From positions 1,374 through 47,459 of the forward strand of contig JAGNBF010000058.1 in the NCBI GenBank assembly GCA_018004935.1: a stretch of 46,086 nt of DNA, read 5' to 3'. The translations under genes and the position numbers were made by a program. The DNA comes from Chloroflexota bacterium (GTDB lineage Bacteria > Chloroflexota > Anaerolineae > Promineifilales > Promineifilaceae). Shown here in pieces: positions 1 through 9,700 of this stretch; positions within the stretch are counted from its first letter, which is position 1, and every line of letters starts with the position of its first letter. Under the pieces are notes generated by a model. It made no database searches. It saw only the letters and a program-made list of their open reading frames with translations, and had not been told where the DNA came from.

Positions 1-125
1 CCAAGTTATGTGACTGTTTTTTAACCAAGAGGGAAGGGGAGCAACTTACCGGTGCGGTTTGGGGGGCAGACGCCCCCCAAACCGCACCAAAAAAGTTCCC
101 CGCCCCTGGGGGCGGGGTTAGGGGT
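1..125. repeat. 131-bp hairpin repeat, window-edge copy
   Basis: Bases 1-28 match the tail of the repeat unit seen at 3507-3770, and a new unit begins at 29. The unit holds hairpin 1 at 51-88 (17-bp perfect stem, loop AGAC) and then a GC-rich hairpin with the CCCCGCCCC / GGGGCGGGG arms. Compared with the copies near 3.5 kb, the stem has a C-to-T change in one arm compensated by G-to-A in the other. It lies upstream of the secreted protein gene at 353. The rest of the 1-352 spacer holds only a short leader hairpin near 277-297. Confidence 0.85.
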
Positions 126-276
126 GGAGGCTATGAACATACCCGACGCGGCGATAAAGCGATACGGCAACAGGGCAAAAAAATGTCGGATTATACCTTT
201 GGCAATATACATTCAAGAAAAACCAAAAGTAAATCAGTTGTAAGAAATTTCACAAAAAACCCATAGTTTTAAGTAA

Positions 277-297
277 GAGTATTTTGCAAAAATACTC
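277..297 (+). promoter_or_regulatory. Small leader hairpin upstream of the secreted protein gene
   Basis: GAGTATTTT (277-285) and AAAATACTC (289-297) are perfect 9-bp arms around a GCA loop, about 55 bases before the start codon. It could be a transcript-end or leader structure; nothing identifies its role. The Shine-Dalgarno GGAGG lies at 342-346. Confidence 0.4.
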
Positions 298-352
298 CGT
301 ACTCCTTGATGTCTGCTTTTCAAGTTTACATAAGAGTGAATGGAGGTAAAAA

Positions 353-3301
353 ATGTTACGCAAGTTTCTGGTTCCCTTTGCTTTACTCTGGCTACTACTT
401 GTTTTGCTGATAGGTTTGCCAGCTTCTGCGGCTAATCTAGAAAATGGAAGTTCTCATCAACAAGTTATCGCCACAACTGAATATATCTTAGGCTTACCGT
501 TGCCAACGGTTGATTTTGAGAGTGTGCCGACTGGCGCACTCCCAGAACAAGGAAAGGCGTATGCGTATCAATTGATAGAACAACAAGCCCAACCGCTTTT
601 GCATGAGTTAGCCCAATTGCGGGAGCAGGGGCACATTACCGATTTTGCCGTTCAACCGGAGAAAATGGGTATTGTGGTGCAGGTGAAGAAGGAAGAAGAG
701 AGTTTACAGGCGGTTTCTGAGTTGATGGGAATAGCGTATATCGCGGCCGCGGACACTACCCCCTCCGCCTGTACCCAGGGAGCCAGCGAAGCCCTTATCG
801 AACAGGTGGATGCCTTAAGGCAAATAAAACTCAGCCGCGAGCACACAATCAACGCTCGGACTACAACTACTAATCCCAGTATCCTTATTTACCATTCCCC
901 CGATTCCACCTATGGGTACATTTCTGGATCAACGGACGCTTACGTCTATGTCACTGTGAATATCATTCGTAATGGGAGGGTAATCACCACACAAATAGAT
1001 TATAGCGATTCAACCGGTTACTACTATCTTTACCCTTCTTATCAAACCTGTCCAAGTCAAGGTTACAACTGGACAATCAAAGCAGGAGACATAGTAGAAG
1101 TAACCGCTAATGGCAACACTGCCAGCACGGTAGTCGTGGACATTTCTGCATCGGTAGACCCGGTGACAAATGTGGTAGCCGGTACGACGGCATCCGACCG
1201 CCTGGTAGAGATAGAGGTTGGTAAATATCAAGAGGATCTCTGTTATGGAAATTACTTTTCCCAACTGGTTGGGACTAATGGCGGTAACTTCAGTGCTGAT
1301 TTTACCAATCAGGTAGATTTTGATCGGATGTCCTGGGCTTATATTTATGCCTGGGATGCCAACGGTAACGGCACATACACCAATTTTTACGCTTATCGCA
1401 TTAGCAGCTATTTCAACACCTCTACCTTTTGGGGGTATCTGAAACCAAACACGGCCTTCACGGCTTCCCTCATTCGTGGGGGTAACACTTTGAGTACAGT
1501 AAGCGGTACAGCAAGTGCGACGAACTATTACTTTGGTAACTTTAGCCAAACTATCCAGAATGGTGACATGATAGAGGTAGATGGCGGGGGAGTTCATATC
1601 AGCTACACGGCTACCAGTTTAAGCGTGAATTTCAATACGGCCACAGATCAAGTCACCGGTATTACCGGAGCTAATCGGCGGGTGTGGGCTAATTTTAACA
1701 AACGCAGTTCGGGTAATGTTGTGAACGGGTGCTCTTCTGGCTATGCCTGTGACAGTACAACCGCTAATGGAGCCGGGGCCTATACCCTTTATAGTACGGG
1801 TATGGACTTCACCCGGGGTGATTATGCTTATTTCTATGTGGTAGATAGTAGTGGCAACTACCAGTATGCTTATTCGATAAGCGCGGCCGCGATTGTGGTA
1901 AATTTGACCTACGGCGAGGTAAGGGGTTACTGGCAAACGAATGGTATCTCTGGTGTTTATCTTACCATCGTTCACAAAGAGAGCGACGGCACAATATTAA
2001 ACACATACACCAATGTGTATGCCAGTAATAATGGTAGTTTTTCTCGCTACCTCTCTACATGGCCGATTGCTACCGACAAAATAGAAGTCACCGATGGGGT
2101 GACAACTCAGATTATGACGGTGCAAAATGTTACGGGGCGGTTAGATGGGGGTAGTCAATCCGTGTCAGGTACGGCTTATAACGGGAAGTTACTGGCCTAT
2201 TTGTATGATTTCCAACGCACCTACGGCAATACCAGTACCTATTGCCAGGAAATGAACGTCAGTGGTGGTGCCTACAATATGAGTTTTTCTGGAGCGCAGA
2301 TTGGCCCCCAAGATGGCAGTGAAATCTACAATACTGGTCCTGACGGCCATTATACAGTGCGTTTCTCCGAGGCTTTCACGATTAATGTGAATAAGAATAA
2401 TGATTTTGTCACTGGTGTGAGCGAAACACCCTATGCTCAAGTGACCATTACGTTATGGCGTGGTGGTAGCCCAATTGACAGTGCAGTGGTGAACGCATCC
2501 GTGGGTGGTTACTTTTATGTCTTCTTAGGGACAACGATTCTGCAAGGCGACGTGGTTCAGGTACAGACGAATGATGGTGACACGGGAACGGTTACTGTGC
2601 CAACGTTGACGGTAACGGCTGATGTCGGTAGTAATGCTGTTACTGGACAATCTCCCGCCAATCAACCCATTCGTATAGAAGCCAGACGACATTACTATGC
2701 TGGATATTATGATTACTGGTATAGCACCAGAACGGCTGATGGCAATGGGTTGTTCTCATTTCCCCTGGATGGGTTGACCTGGTGGAATGACTGTTCGGCC
2801 GTTGCGGCCGGACATGTGTGCTTCCAGCCAGCGGTGCGCTATTTTGATGCGAACAGTCACCAGATATGGTTTGACGGAAATTATCCGGCGACGGTTCCGG
2901 CTGATGGGTATGAAAGTGATAACAGTTATGCAACTGCCATACCCTATATCGGTCCACAGACCCATTCCTTCCATATAGATAGTGACGAAGATTGGGTTTC
3001 TTTTACTGTTTATGCGGACACAGTAGGCCAGCCTTACTACATTGATACGCTTAACCTGGGTTGGGAGATGGGAACAAGGGTGCAATTATATGCCTCTAAT
3101 GGAACTACTCTATTAACTGAGAGCACGGGTTATTCCAATGGGGGTTATGGTGGCCGACTGATTTGGACGCCGGGAGCGGTAGGCACTTATTATGTTCGTG
3201 TGGTACCGCCTTCCAGCTATGACGCGGGGAATTGTGATTCTGTCTATGATTTGCGGATAGCAACGAGGCGGCTGTATTTACCGCTTTTGCCCCGATCGTA
3301 A
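353..3301 (+). CDS. Secreted multi-repeat surface protein with C-terminal PPC-like domain
   Basis: A 982-residue exported protein of unknown specific role. The start has a strong GGAGG site seven bases upstream, and residues 1-27 form a signal peptide (basic start, Leu-rich core, ASA cleavage region). The middle holds at least four beta-rich modules that each contain a G-D-x-[IV]-E/Q-V turn followed by Thr/Val-rich strands ending in V(T)G, resembling Ig-like or carboxypeptidase-regulatory repeats. Residues about 865-970 (DGYESDNSY, then IDSDEDWVSFTV) fit a bacterial pre-peptidase C-terminal (PPC) domain. The protein ends LYLPLLPRS, a tail shared with other secreted proteins here. No catalytic domain is visible, so an adhesin or sheath protein is the likeliest reading. 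It carries only two GCGGCCGC sites and is richer in A/T than its neighbours. Confidence 0.8.
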   Translation: MLRKFLVPFALLWLLLVLLIGLPASAANLENGSSHQQVIATTEYILGLPLPTVDFESVPTGALPEQGKAYAYQLIEQQAQPLLHELAQLREQGHITDFAVQPEKMGIVVQVKKEEESLQAVSELMGIAYIAAADTTPSACTQGASEALIEQVDALRQIKLSREHTINARTTTTNPSILIYHSPDSTYGYISGSTDAYVYVTVNIIRNGRVITTQIDYSDSTGYYYLYPSYQTCPSQGYNWTIKAGDIVEVTANGNTASTVVVDISASVDPVTNVVAGTTASDRLVEIEVGKYQEDLCYGNYFSQLVGTNGGNFSADFTNQVDFDRMSWAYIYAWDANGNGTYTNFYAYRISSYFNTSTFWGYLKPNTAFTASLIRGGNTLSTVSGTASATNYYFGNFSQTIQNGDMIEVDGGGVHISYTATSLSVNFNTATDQVTGITGANRRVWANFNKRSSGNVVNGCSSGYACDSTTANGAGAYTLYSTGMDFTRGDYAYFYVVDSSGNYQYAYSISAAAIVVNLTYGEVRGYWQTNGISGVYLTIVHKESDGTILNTYTNVYASNNGSFSRYLSTWPIATDKIEVTDGVTTQIMTVQNVTGRLDGGSQSVSGTAYNGKLLAYLYDFQRTYGNTSTYCQEMNVSGGAYNMSFSGAQIGPQDGSEIYNTGPDGHYTVRFSEAFTINVNKNNDFVTGVSETPYAQVTITLWRGGSPIDSAVVNASVGGYFYVFLGTTILQGDVVQVQTNDGDTGTVTVPTLTVTADVGSNAVTGQSPANQPIRIEARRHYYAGYYDYWYSTRTADGNGLFSFPLDGLTWWNDCSAVAAGHVCFQPAVRYFDANSHQIWFDGNYPATVPADGYESDNSYATAIPYIGPQTHSFHIDSDEDWVSFTVYADTVGQPYYIDTLNLGWEMGTRVQLYASNGTTLLTESTGYSNGGYGGRLIWTPGAVGTYYVRVVPPSSYDAGNCDSVYDLRIATRRLYLPLLPRS

Positions 3302-3334
3302 ATATATAGCTTTCAAGAAAAAGATTTTGGGTTC

Positions 3335-3384
3335 GTAGTAACCGCTTTAGCGGTCCCACGCTGGACGGCTAAAGCCGTTACTAC
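3335..3384. terminator. Double-palindromic hairpin after the secreted protein gene
   Basis: Arms 3335-3356 and 3363-3384 pair over 22 bp with two mismatches around a CACGCT loop. Each arm is also palindromic on its own (CCGCTTTAGCGG in the left arm, CGGCTTTAGCCG in the right), so the two mismatches preserve both smaller hairpins. It lies 34 bases after the stop and may end transcription, but there is no clear T run; it looks more like a dispersed REP-type palindrome. Confidence 0.5.
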
Positions 3385-3506
3385 CAACCAAAACCCCAAA
3401 TGATTTTCTGAACATCTATATTTACTACGGTCATAAAGTGACATTTTGTGTGCGGCAACTGCTGGGATAAGCCTGGGCTGAAGACCCATCCCCCTACCCC
3501 TTCCCA

Positions 3507-3770
3507 GAGGGAAGGGGAGCAACCCACTGGCGCGGTTTGGGGGCAGACGCCCCCAAACCGCGCCAAGAGAAGTTCCCGCCCCTGGGCGGGGTTAGGGGTG
3601 GGGGGAACCAAGTTATGTGACTGTTTTTTAACGACAAGAGGGAAAGGGAGCAACCCACTGGCGCGGTTTGGGGGGCAGACGCCCCCCAAACCGCGCCAAG
3701 AGAAGTTCCCGCCCCCGGGCGGGGTTAGGGGTGGGGGGAACCAAGTTATGTGACTGTTTTTTAACGACAA
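3507..3770. repeat. Two tandem copies of the 131-bp hairpin repeat
   Basis: Units begin at 3507 and 3638, and a truncated third begins at 3771 and runs into the end of the regulator gene. Each holds hairpin 1 (3529-3564, 16-bp stem; 3660-3697, 17-bp stem; loop AGAC in both), a GC-rich second hairpin, and the tail AAGTTATGTGACTG. The first has five G and five C in the stem centre and the second has six and six, so both arms changed together. Upstream sequence at about 3425-3500 is an inverted copy of 13240-13315. This fills the 480-base convergent spacer. Confidence 0.88.
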
Positions 3771-3782
3771 GAGGGAAGGGGT

Positions 3783-6605
3783 CTATTTTTGGGCTAATAA
3801 ATCCAGGCTGGCTTGCAATTCGGTGCGTTCGGCGAGGGTGAGGTGAGGGGCGTAGGCCAGGATCACTTCGTAAGTTGCTTTAGCCCGTTTGTGATCGTGT
3901 TGGGCGTAAGTCATTTGTGCCGTTTCAATAAGCATCGCGGCCGCAGATTGGGTTTGCCCTAACTGTTGCGACAGTAACTCGATATCCTGCATCAACTGTT
4001 TGGCCTTATCCCCATCACCCTGCAACCAGCGCAATACCATCAAATGAGTCAATAACTCCAATATATCATGCCTATCTTCGATCTCGTGGGATAGATGAAG
4101 GGCTTCGGTATAGAGCGCGGCCGCACGCTCATTGTCACCCAGCGCCAGGGCCACATGACCTAACTGTGTCAGGGTAACGCTTGTGGTGAAGCGTGCCTGC
4201 AACCCTTTTACCGTCATCAGACTCTCTTGCAACAGCGCCTCGGCTCGTTTGTAATCTCCTTTAACCCGGGCAATTGTGCCCAATAAATCCAACGCGGCCG
4301 CGACCCCCACTTTCACCCCAATCTTGCGCCGCAGGTGCAAGCATTGCAACGCAATCGCTTCAGCCTGGTCATAATCCCGTTGAAAAAACGCCTTCCAACC
4401 CCACAGATTTAAGACCAGAGCAATGCCCCATTCGTTGCCCGTTTGTTGGAACAGAGTATAACTTTGCCGATACAGTTGCTCGGCACGGGCATAATTCTGT
4501 TGTGAGCGGGCCACATTACCCAATACAAAATAGGCAATCGCCTGCCCGTCAAACTCCCCATAATGTTCACACAGGGGAATTGCCTGCTCGGCCAGATGGG
4601 TAGCCTGATGCCAACGGTGGGCAAAATAATTCAGACAACTGGCTCGCCATACTGTCTGACAATACGCCAGTGACAGATTCCCCCCTTCCTGGTTAATGCG
4701 GTCAAGAAAACTATGCAACCAGTTAATCGCTTCGTTCAGGTAACCATTCAGAAACCAGAACCACCACAACGCGCCCGCTAACTGAACACCCCGTTCTGTG
4801 CGTTGATGTTCCTGAGGCAACCAGGGAGAATTACTGTGTTCCTGCTGTTCCGCCCACTGCATTGCCGCCCGCAAATTGTCTAATTCTCGTTCCAGCCAGT
4901 GCCACCAGAGGATCTGCCCCCTACCCTTTAGTTGGGGTTCGGCCTCTTGGGCCTTGTGCAGAAAATAGGTGAGATGCTGTTCGCGGATGATGTCCATCTC
5001 GCCGGATTCGATCAATTTTTCCCGCGCATATTGGCGAATCGTGTCTAAAAACAGGTAGCGAGGCGTTTTATCTTGTTCCTGTATCAGGATAATGAGCGAT
5101 TTGTTTACTAGCCGGTCCAGTCCATCCAGCACCTCTTCGGCGGGAAATAGGGTTTCATCAGCAACTACAGATTCGGCTGATTCGAGCGACCAGCCGCCGA
5201 CAAATACGGAGAGCCGCCGGAAGAGAATTCGCTCTTGTTCGCTGAGCAGGTCGTAGCTCCAATCAATGAGGGCACGAAGTGTCTTTTGCCGGGGGACAGC
5301 TCGCTGATTATTGCCTGCGAGCAGGCGGAAGCGATCATCGAGCCGGTCAGCAATCAGGTTGATGGGTAAGGTTTTGACACGTGCGGCCGCAAGTTCAATC
5401 GCCAATGGTATACCATCTAACCGGTAACAGATGTGGGCAATGGCTGGAGCATTGCCCTTGGTGACGACAAAACCGGGTAAGACAGACTCGGCTCGCTCAA
5501 TGAAGAGGCGCACAGCCTCGTATTGTGTCAGGGTTTCCAGGGGGAGAAGATGGCGCGAACCGGTGGGGGGCATGGAGAGGGTAGGCACGGCATAAGCACG
5601 TTCGCCAGTGACGCTGAGGGCTTCCCGGCTACTGGCCAGGATTTTAAGCTGGGAGCAATGGGTGAGTAAATGATGGGCCAGGTTCGCGGCCGCGTCTACC
5701 AGATGTTCACAATTATCCAACACCAACAGCATCGTTTTATGGCGCAGATGGTCGCTCAGGGTCTTCAGGATACTGTTGCCTGGCTCCTCGCGTAAACCTA
5801 ACACCCCTGCCACCGTTTGGGGCAAGAGTGCCGGATCCGCTACCGGGGCCAATTCGACAAAACGGACGCCATCGCTAAATGAGTTCACAAGATCTGAGGC
5901 CACACGAATCGCCAGACGGGTTTTGCCCGTTCCGCCCGGGCCGGTCAATGTTACGAGCCGGTAATGGCCTAACCAACGATTGATCTCCTGGCTTTCTTTT
6001 TCGCGGCCAATGAAGCTGGTGAGCGGCAAAGGTAGATTATGGACAAACAATTCCAGAGAACGGGGGGCAGGAAAATCTGAAGGTAGTTCCGGGATGATGA
6101 TCTGGTAGAGTCGCTCTGGGCGGTCTAAATCCTTTAGCCGGTGATTCCCTAAATCACGCAAACTGATGCCAAATGGCAAATCGGCCAGTACCAGGTTGCA
6201 GGTGGCTTGGGTGAGGAGAACCTGCCCCCCGTGCCCTGCCGTACAAACACGGGCCGCCCGGTGAATATCTAACCCCACATAGTAGCCATCGTTGGTCATG
6301 GCTGGTTCACCGGTGTGTAGACCCATGCGTACTCGCACGTGTAAACCTGCGGGCCAGGAGTGTTGGGCAAGGGCGCGTTGGCTGGCGATTGCGGCCGCGA
6401 GTGCATCTTGGGCGTGGGCAAACACGGCAAAAAAGGCGTCCCCCTGTGTATCCACCACCAGGCCATCCCAGGCGCCAATGGCCTGACGTAAAATGGCATG
6501 GTGTTCGGCTAACAAGTCCTGGTAACGTTCACCCAAGAGCTGTACCAGCCGGGTGCTGGCTTCGATATCGGTAAAAAGGAGAGTGATAATGCCGGTAGGG
6601 AACAT
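3783..6605 (-). CDS. Class III cyclase / NB-ARC ATPase / TPR regulator
   Basis: A large signal-transduction protein of the AfsR/MalT-like STAND type. Counting from an upstream TTG at 6701, a class III nucleotide cyclase domain spans residues about 36-200 with metal aspartates D44 (FTDIEAS) and D88 (TQGDAF). The substrate-side Asn usual in cyclases is His (LDIHRAAR), as in many members fused to ATPases, so activity is uncertain. The ATPase follows with Walker A GPGGTGKT (about 254-261) and Walker B LLVLDNCEH (about 325-333). Residues about 680-960 are tetratricopeptide repeats. No DNA-binding domain is visible. I prefer the ATG at 6605, which gives the family-typical start just before the cyclase; the TTG at 6701 has an AAGGA site and would add 32 residues. 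It contains six GCGGCCGC sites, each encoding an Ala-Ala-Ala. Confidence 0.85.
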   Translation of the reverse strand: MFPTGIITLLFTDIEASTRLVQLLGERYQDLLAEHHAILRQAIGAWDGLVVDTQGDAFFAVFAHAQDALAAAIASQRALAQHSWPAGLHVRVRMGLHTGEPAMTNDGYYVGLDIHRAARVCTAGHGGQVLLTQATCNLVLADLPFGISLRDLGNHRLKDLDRPERLYQIIIPELPSDFPAPRSLELFVHNLPLPLTSFIGREKESQEINRWLGHYRLVTLTGPGGTGKTRLAIRVASDLVNSFSDGVRFVELAPVADPALLPQTVAGVLGLREEPGNSILKTLSDHLRHKTMLLVLDNCEHLVDAAANLAHHLLTHCSQLKILASSREALSVTGERAYAVPTLSMPPTGSRHLLPLETLTQYEAVRLFIERAESVLPGFVVTKGNAPAIAHICYRLDGIPLAIELAAARVKTLPINLIADRLDDRFRLLAGNNQRAVPRQKTLRALIDWSYDLLSEQERILFRRLSVFVGGWSLESAESVVADETLFPAEEVLDGLDRLVNKSLIILIQEQDKTPRYLFLDTIRQYAREKLIESGEMDIIREQHLTYFLHKAQEAEPQLKGRGQILWWHWLERELDNLRAAMQWAEQQEHSNSPWLPQEHQRTERGVQLAGALWWFWFLNGYLNEAINWLHSFLDRINQEGGNLSLAYCQTVWRASCLNYFAHRWHQATHLAEQAIPLCEHYGEFDGQAIAYFVLGNVARSQQNYARAEQLYRQSYTLFQQTGNEWGIALVLNLWGWKAFFQRDYDQAEAIALQCLHLRRKIGVKVGVAAALDLLGTIARVKGDYKRAEALLQESLMTVKGLQARFTTSVTLTQLGHVALALGDNERAAALYTEALHLSHEIEDRHDILELLTHLMVLRWLQGDGDKAKQLMQDIELLSQQLGQTQSAAAMLIETAQMTYAQHDHKRAKATYEVILAYAPHLTLAERTELQASLDLLAQK

Positions 6606-6735
6606 GAGTGAGTCTACTGTAAAAAGTCCGGCTTCTGACTTATTTAACCAACGCTTCCAGAGAGAAAGAAACTGAACTTTTAACTGTTTTGGATTTACCA
6701 AATCGTCCTTAATCTAACTTTGTGCCCTCTTTGGC

Positions 6736-6755
6736 TTTCTTTTTGGTTCTGGCTT
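6736..6755 (-). repeat. Gene-end repeat motif, copy 1
   Basis: The 20-mer is identical to 23910-23929 and, read in the sense of the upstream gene, begins AAGCCAGAACC. It lies just after the stop of the fusion gene at 6763. A third, near-identical copy follows the plus-strand TPR gene at 14593-14610. All three sit at gene 3' ends in the same orientation relative to the gene. Confidence 0.7.
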
Positions 6756-6762
6756 GCCCGGT

Positions 6763-9700
6763 TTAGGGAACAGTGACTTCGTAGGCGTAAAAGAGTGGAT
6801 CGGCAAAGGTACCTGAGAAGGTTTGGAGATTGCCACCGGGGAAGCGAGCTACCACCTGGCTATGTTCAGCATACCGTTCGGGCAGGTAGATGAAGACGAG
6901 ATCGTGCGCGGCCGCGTTGAGAATGACCTCACCTTCGGCTACATCCACAAAATCTACCCCTGGGTAAACATCTTGCAGTAAAAAGGGAAACGTGGGGAAG
7001 CTGGTATACACATTCGGTGGCCCATACAAATAGACAAACTTGCCCTCATCTAGATCATTTAGATAAGTGGAAACCACATACGCCAGTTCGGTGTTGCGAT
7101 CCCCAAATCGGTTCTCATTGCGGTAGCCGCTAAAATAGTACAAGGTATCACTCAGGCTAAAAACGAAACCGATGAGGACGAGGATGATGAATGTTGCGGC
7201 CGCAGGGGTAAGGCGAGGAGAGGGCGATAAGGGGAGTGTGGGGTCGGTAGGCTGATCATCCACTACTGACAGCTCACGCGCAGATGTTGGTGACGTATTG
7301 TTCACGGCGGACTGTTCATTCTCATCCTTGTTGCTGTGCCATATTTTGTTAACCTGCTCTACTACCCAGGTGAGAGCCAGGGCGGTCAGCAGGACGACGG
7401 CAGGTGTGGCCACAAGGATGCGGTGACTGGCTGGTGGACTGTCCATCAGCGCGGCCGCGAACAGGAGCGTCACACCCAACCAGACCAGCAAAATCTGGTA
7501 TTTCACCTCACGCCATTTCAACAACGCCAGCCCAATTCCCAACAGATAAAAAGCCGCCCAAAAAGAACGAATGAAGGGTGTAGTAACACCATAAAGATTG
7601 CTGGTATCCAGCCCCGCGTTAAAGGCCACCGCGCCGCGCCACACCTGACCCCAAAGAATTGCCAGCGGGTTTTGCCCAGTATTAGCCGCCTGATTGGTCA
7701 GCCAGTTATTTTGTACAATGCCATACTGGTTGACCCGCTCCATAAAGACTGCCGGGGTAGCCCGATAATACAGATATTGGGGCAATAAAATAACGAGGGC
7801 CAACGCGGCCGCGATCAGTAAACCCTGTCCTCTTGTCCACAACTCAGCCCGGTTGCCCAATAACCAGACAACCACCAACCCCAGCACCATCAAAGGTAGT
7901 AGATGGGAACTGGTATAAAAATAAGCACACAATCCCAACGCGCCCCCCGCCACCAACCAGAGGGGGCGGCGGTTTTCTTGCCACGCCAGCGCCAACAGCC
8001 CTAACGCCAGCCACACAAGCAACGGATCCCAGATGTTAGTGACGCCCAGGCGACTGTAATGCAAATGAAGATGCCAGCCGGTGAGCAACGCGGCCGCGAC
8101 CAACCCCACCGTCGCCCCATACAAACGTCGCCCCAACAAAGCCACCGCCAACACTGTACCCGTCCCCACCAACACCGAGAGCAGGCGGAGCGATAACAAG
8201 GATGGCCCTAACAGGCTGAGGGGAATCGCCAGCAGAAAAGCGGGTAAGGTCGGGTTACTAATCCAACTCGTGGCAAAAGGAGAACGCAACGTTCCCTGCG
8301 TTACCGACAGGGCATCCAGACCAATATTGGCCTCTGTGCCATTCATGATGAAGGGATGGTTGGTCAAATCCACCAGACGAAAGAGCAGGGCGAAGAAGGT
8401 CAGGGCAATGATGAGGGCAAGCTCTAAACGATTGAGAGAGCGTACGACTGAGAAGCTGGAGGCAGGAGAATGATTATTGCCTGGGGCTGACTCATCACTT
8501 AGAGCATAAAGAGCAACGCCCGCGGCCGCGAACCAGAAAAGCAAAGCCAGCAGTGGTTTTTGTGTTCCCGTGCCACTTACCTGCCCTTGGGCCAACAACG
8601 ACAGAGCCAACGCAAAGCCATACAGCCAGCGGCGCGAGGGAATATCCGCCAGCCGAGGCCAACGCCATTCCGGTGAGGCTACCCGTTGTTGCCGCCACAA
8701 GACAACTCCTGCTGACACCAACGACAGCCCCCACCAGAATAATCCTGCCCCTGGTACACCGGGATCACGGCTCATCACCCCTTGCCCCACCAACGCCGCC
8801 ATCACGGCCAGCGCGACAAACCCCAGGGTGATAAGCGGGGATTGGGCCATTGGTGGATGGGTGGATGGGGTATTGACTATTGTTGGAGAGGGAGAGACCG
8901 GAGAGTGAAGATTTGCGAATGGTGAACTACCCTGTTCTCTATCAACTATCAACTGTTCACTATCAACTATCAACTGCTCACTGTCAACTATCAACTGTTC
9001 ATGAACCGGCTCCGGTTCGCACAATTCATCTAGAGTAAAGCGGCGCTCTTCGGGCAAGTGAATAGCGATGGGGCCATTTTTGATCTTTTGCGCCACAAAG
9101 AAGATGTACGCCCCTTGTTCGGGAAATGGCTCTTCGTACAGCGGCCGCAACCATTGTTCCGTTACCTGCAAACTCCGTTGGTAGGGAGCCACAATCCAGT
9201 GACCGGTTAGCGCATGAAGCACCGCTGATGGAACCCCCTGGGCGTGCCCCACTTCCAATGCCCTTAGCGCATCTTGGGAGAAATATTGTTGCCAGCGCAC
9301 AATGGCAAACCCTGCCTGGGCTAACCGTTCGGCCCACACTTGAGGTGCATCTGTGTGGGCGTGGCGCGAAATGCCGTTAAAGAAGTTGCGGTAAGAATCA
9401 GCCATACCGTCCAAACCAACACGTTCGAACGCGGCCGCGCCACCTAACATCTTAGTGAAATTATCGCTGGGCATGGTGATGACCAGCTTGCCGCCCGTTT
9501 TCAGCACCCGGCTGGCCTCATTCAGCACCGGCTGAATATCCGGGATATGCTCCAGCACCGAATTGCTGATCACACTGGCAAACGATTCATCGGGGAAAGG
9601 CATTTTGTCGCCCATGGCTTGCAAGAGTAGACGATAATTGCCCCCACGCCGCGACTTTTGCAGGGGGTTCCACCAGGGATCAATCCCGGCGGTAATCGGT

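Noticed and set aside
52-243. Open frames over the hairpin repeats at 52-243 and 3448-3753
   Set aside because: They are by-products of GC-rich inverted repeats; the predicted peptides are Pro/Gly-rich and repeat-derived.
1010-1597. Open frame of 195 codons on the minus strand
   Set aside because: It lies wholly inside the secreted protein gene, matches no family and has no ribosome site.
3507-3770. Possible CRISPR array
   Set aside because: There are only two units of 131 bp with internal hairpins and no unique spacers between short repeats; no cas genes are near.
8935-9003. The 21-bp tandem repeat as a sequencing error
   Set aside because: Its period is a multiple of three, the frame is intact on both sides, and similar sequence occurs elsewhere.
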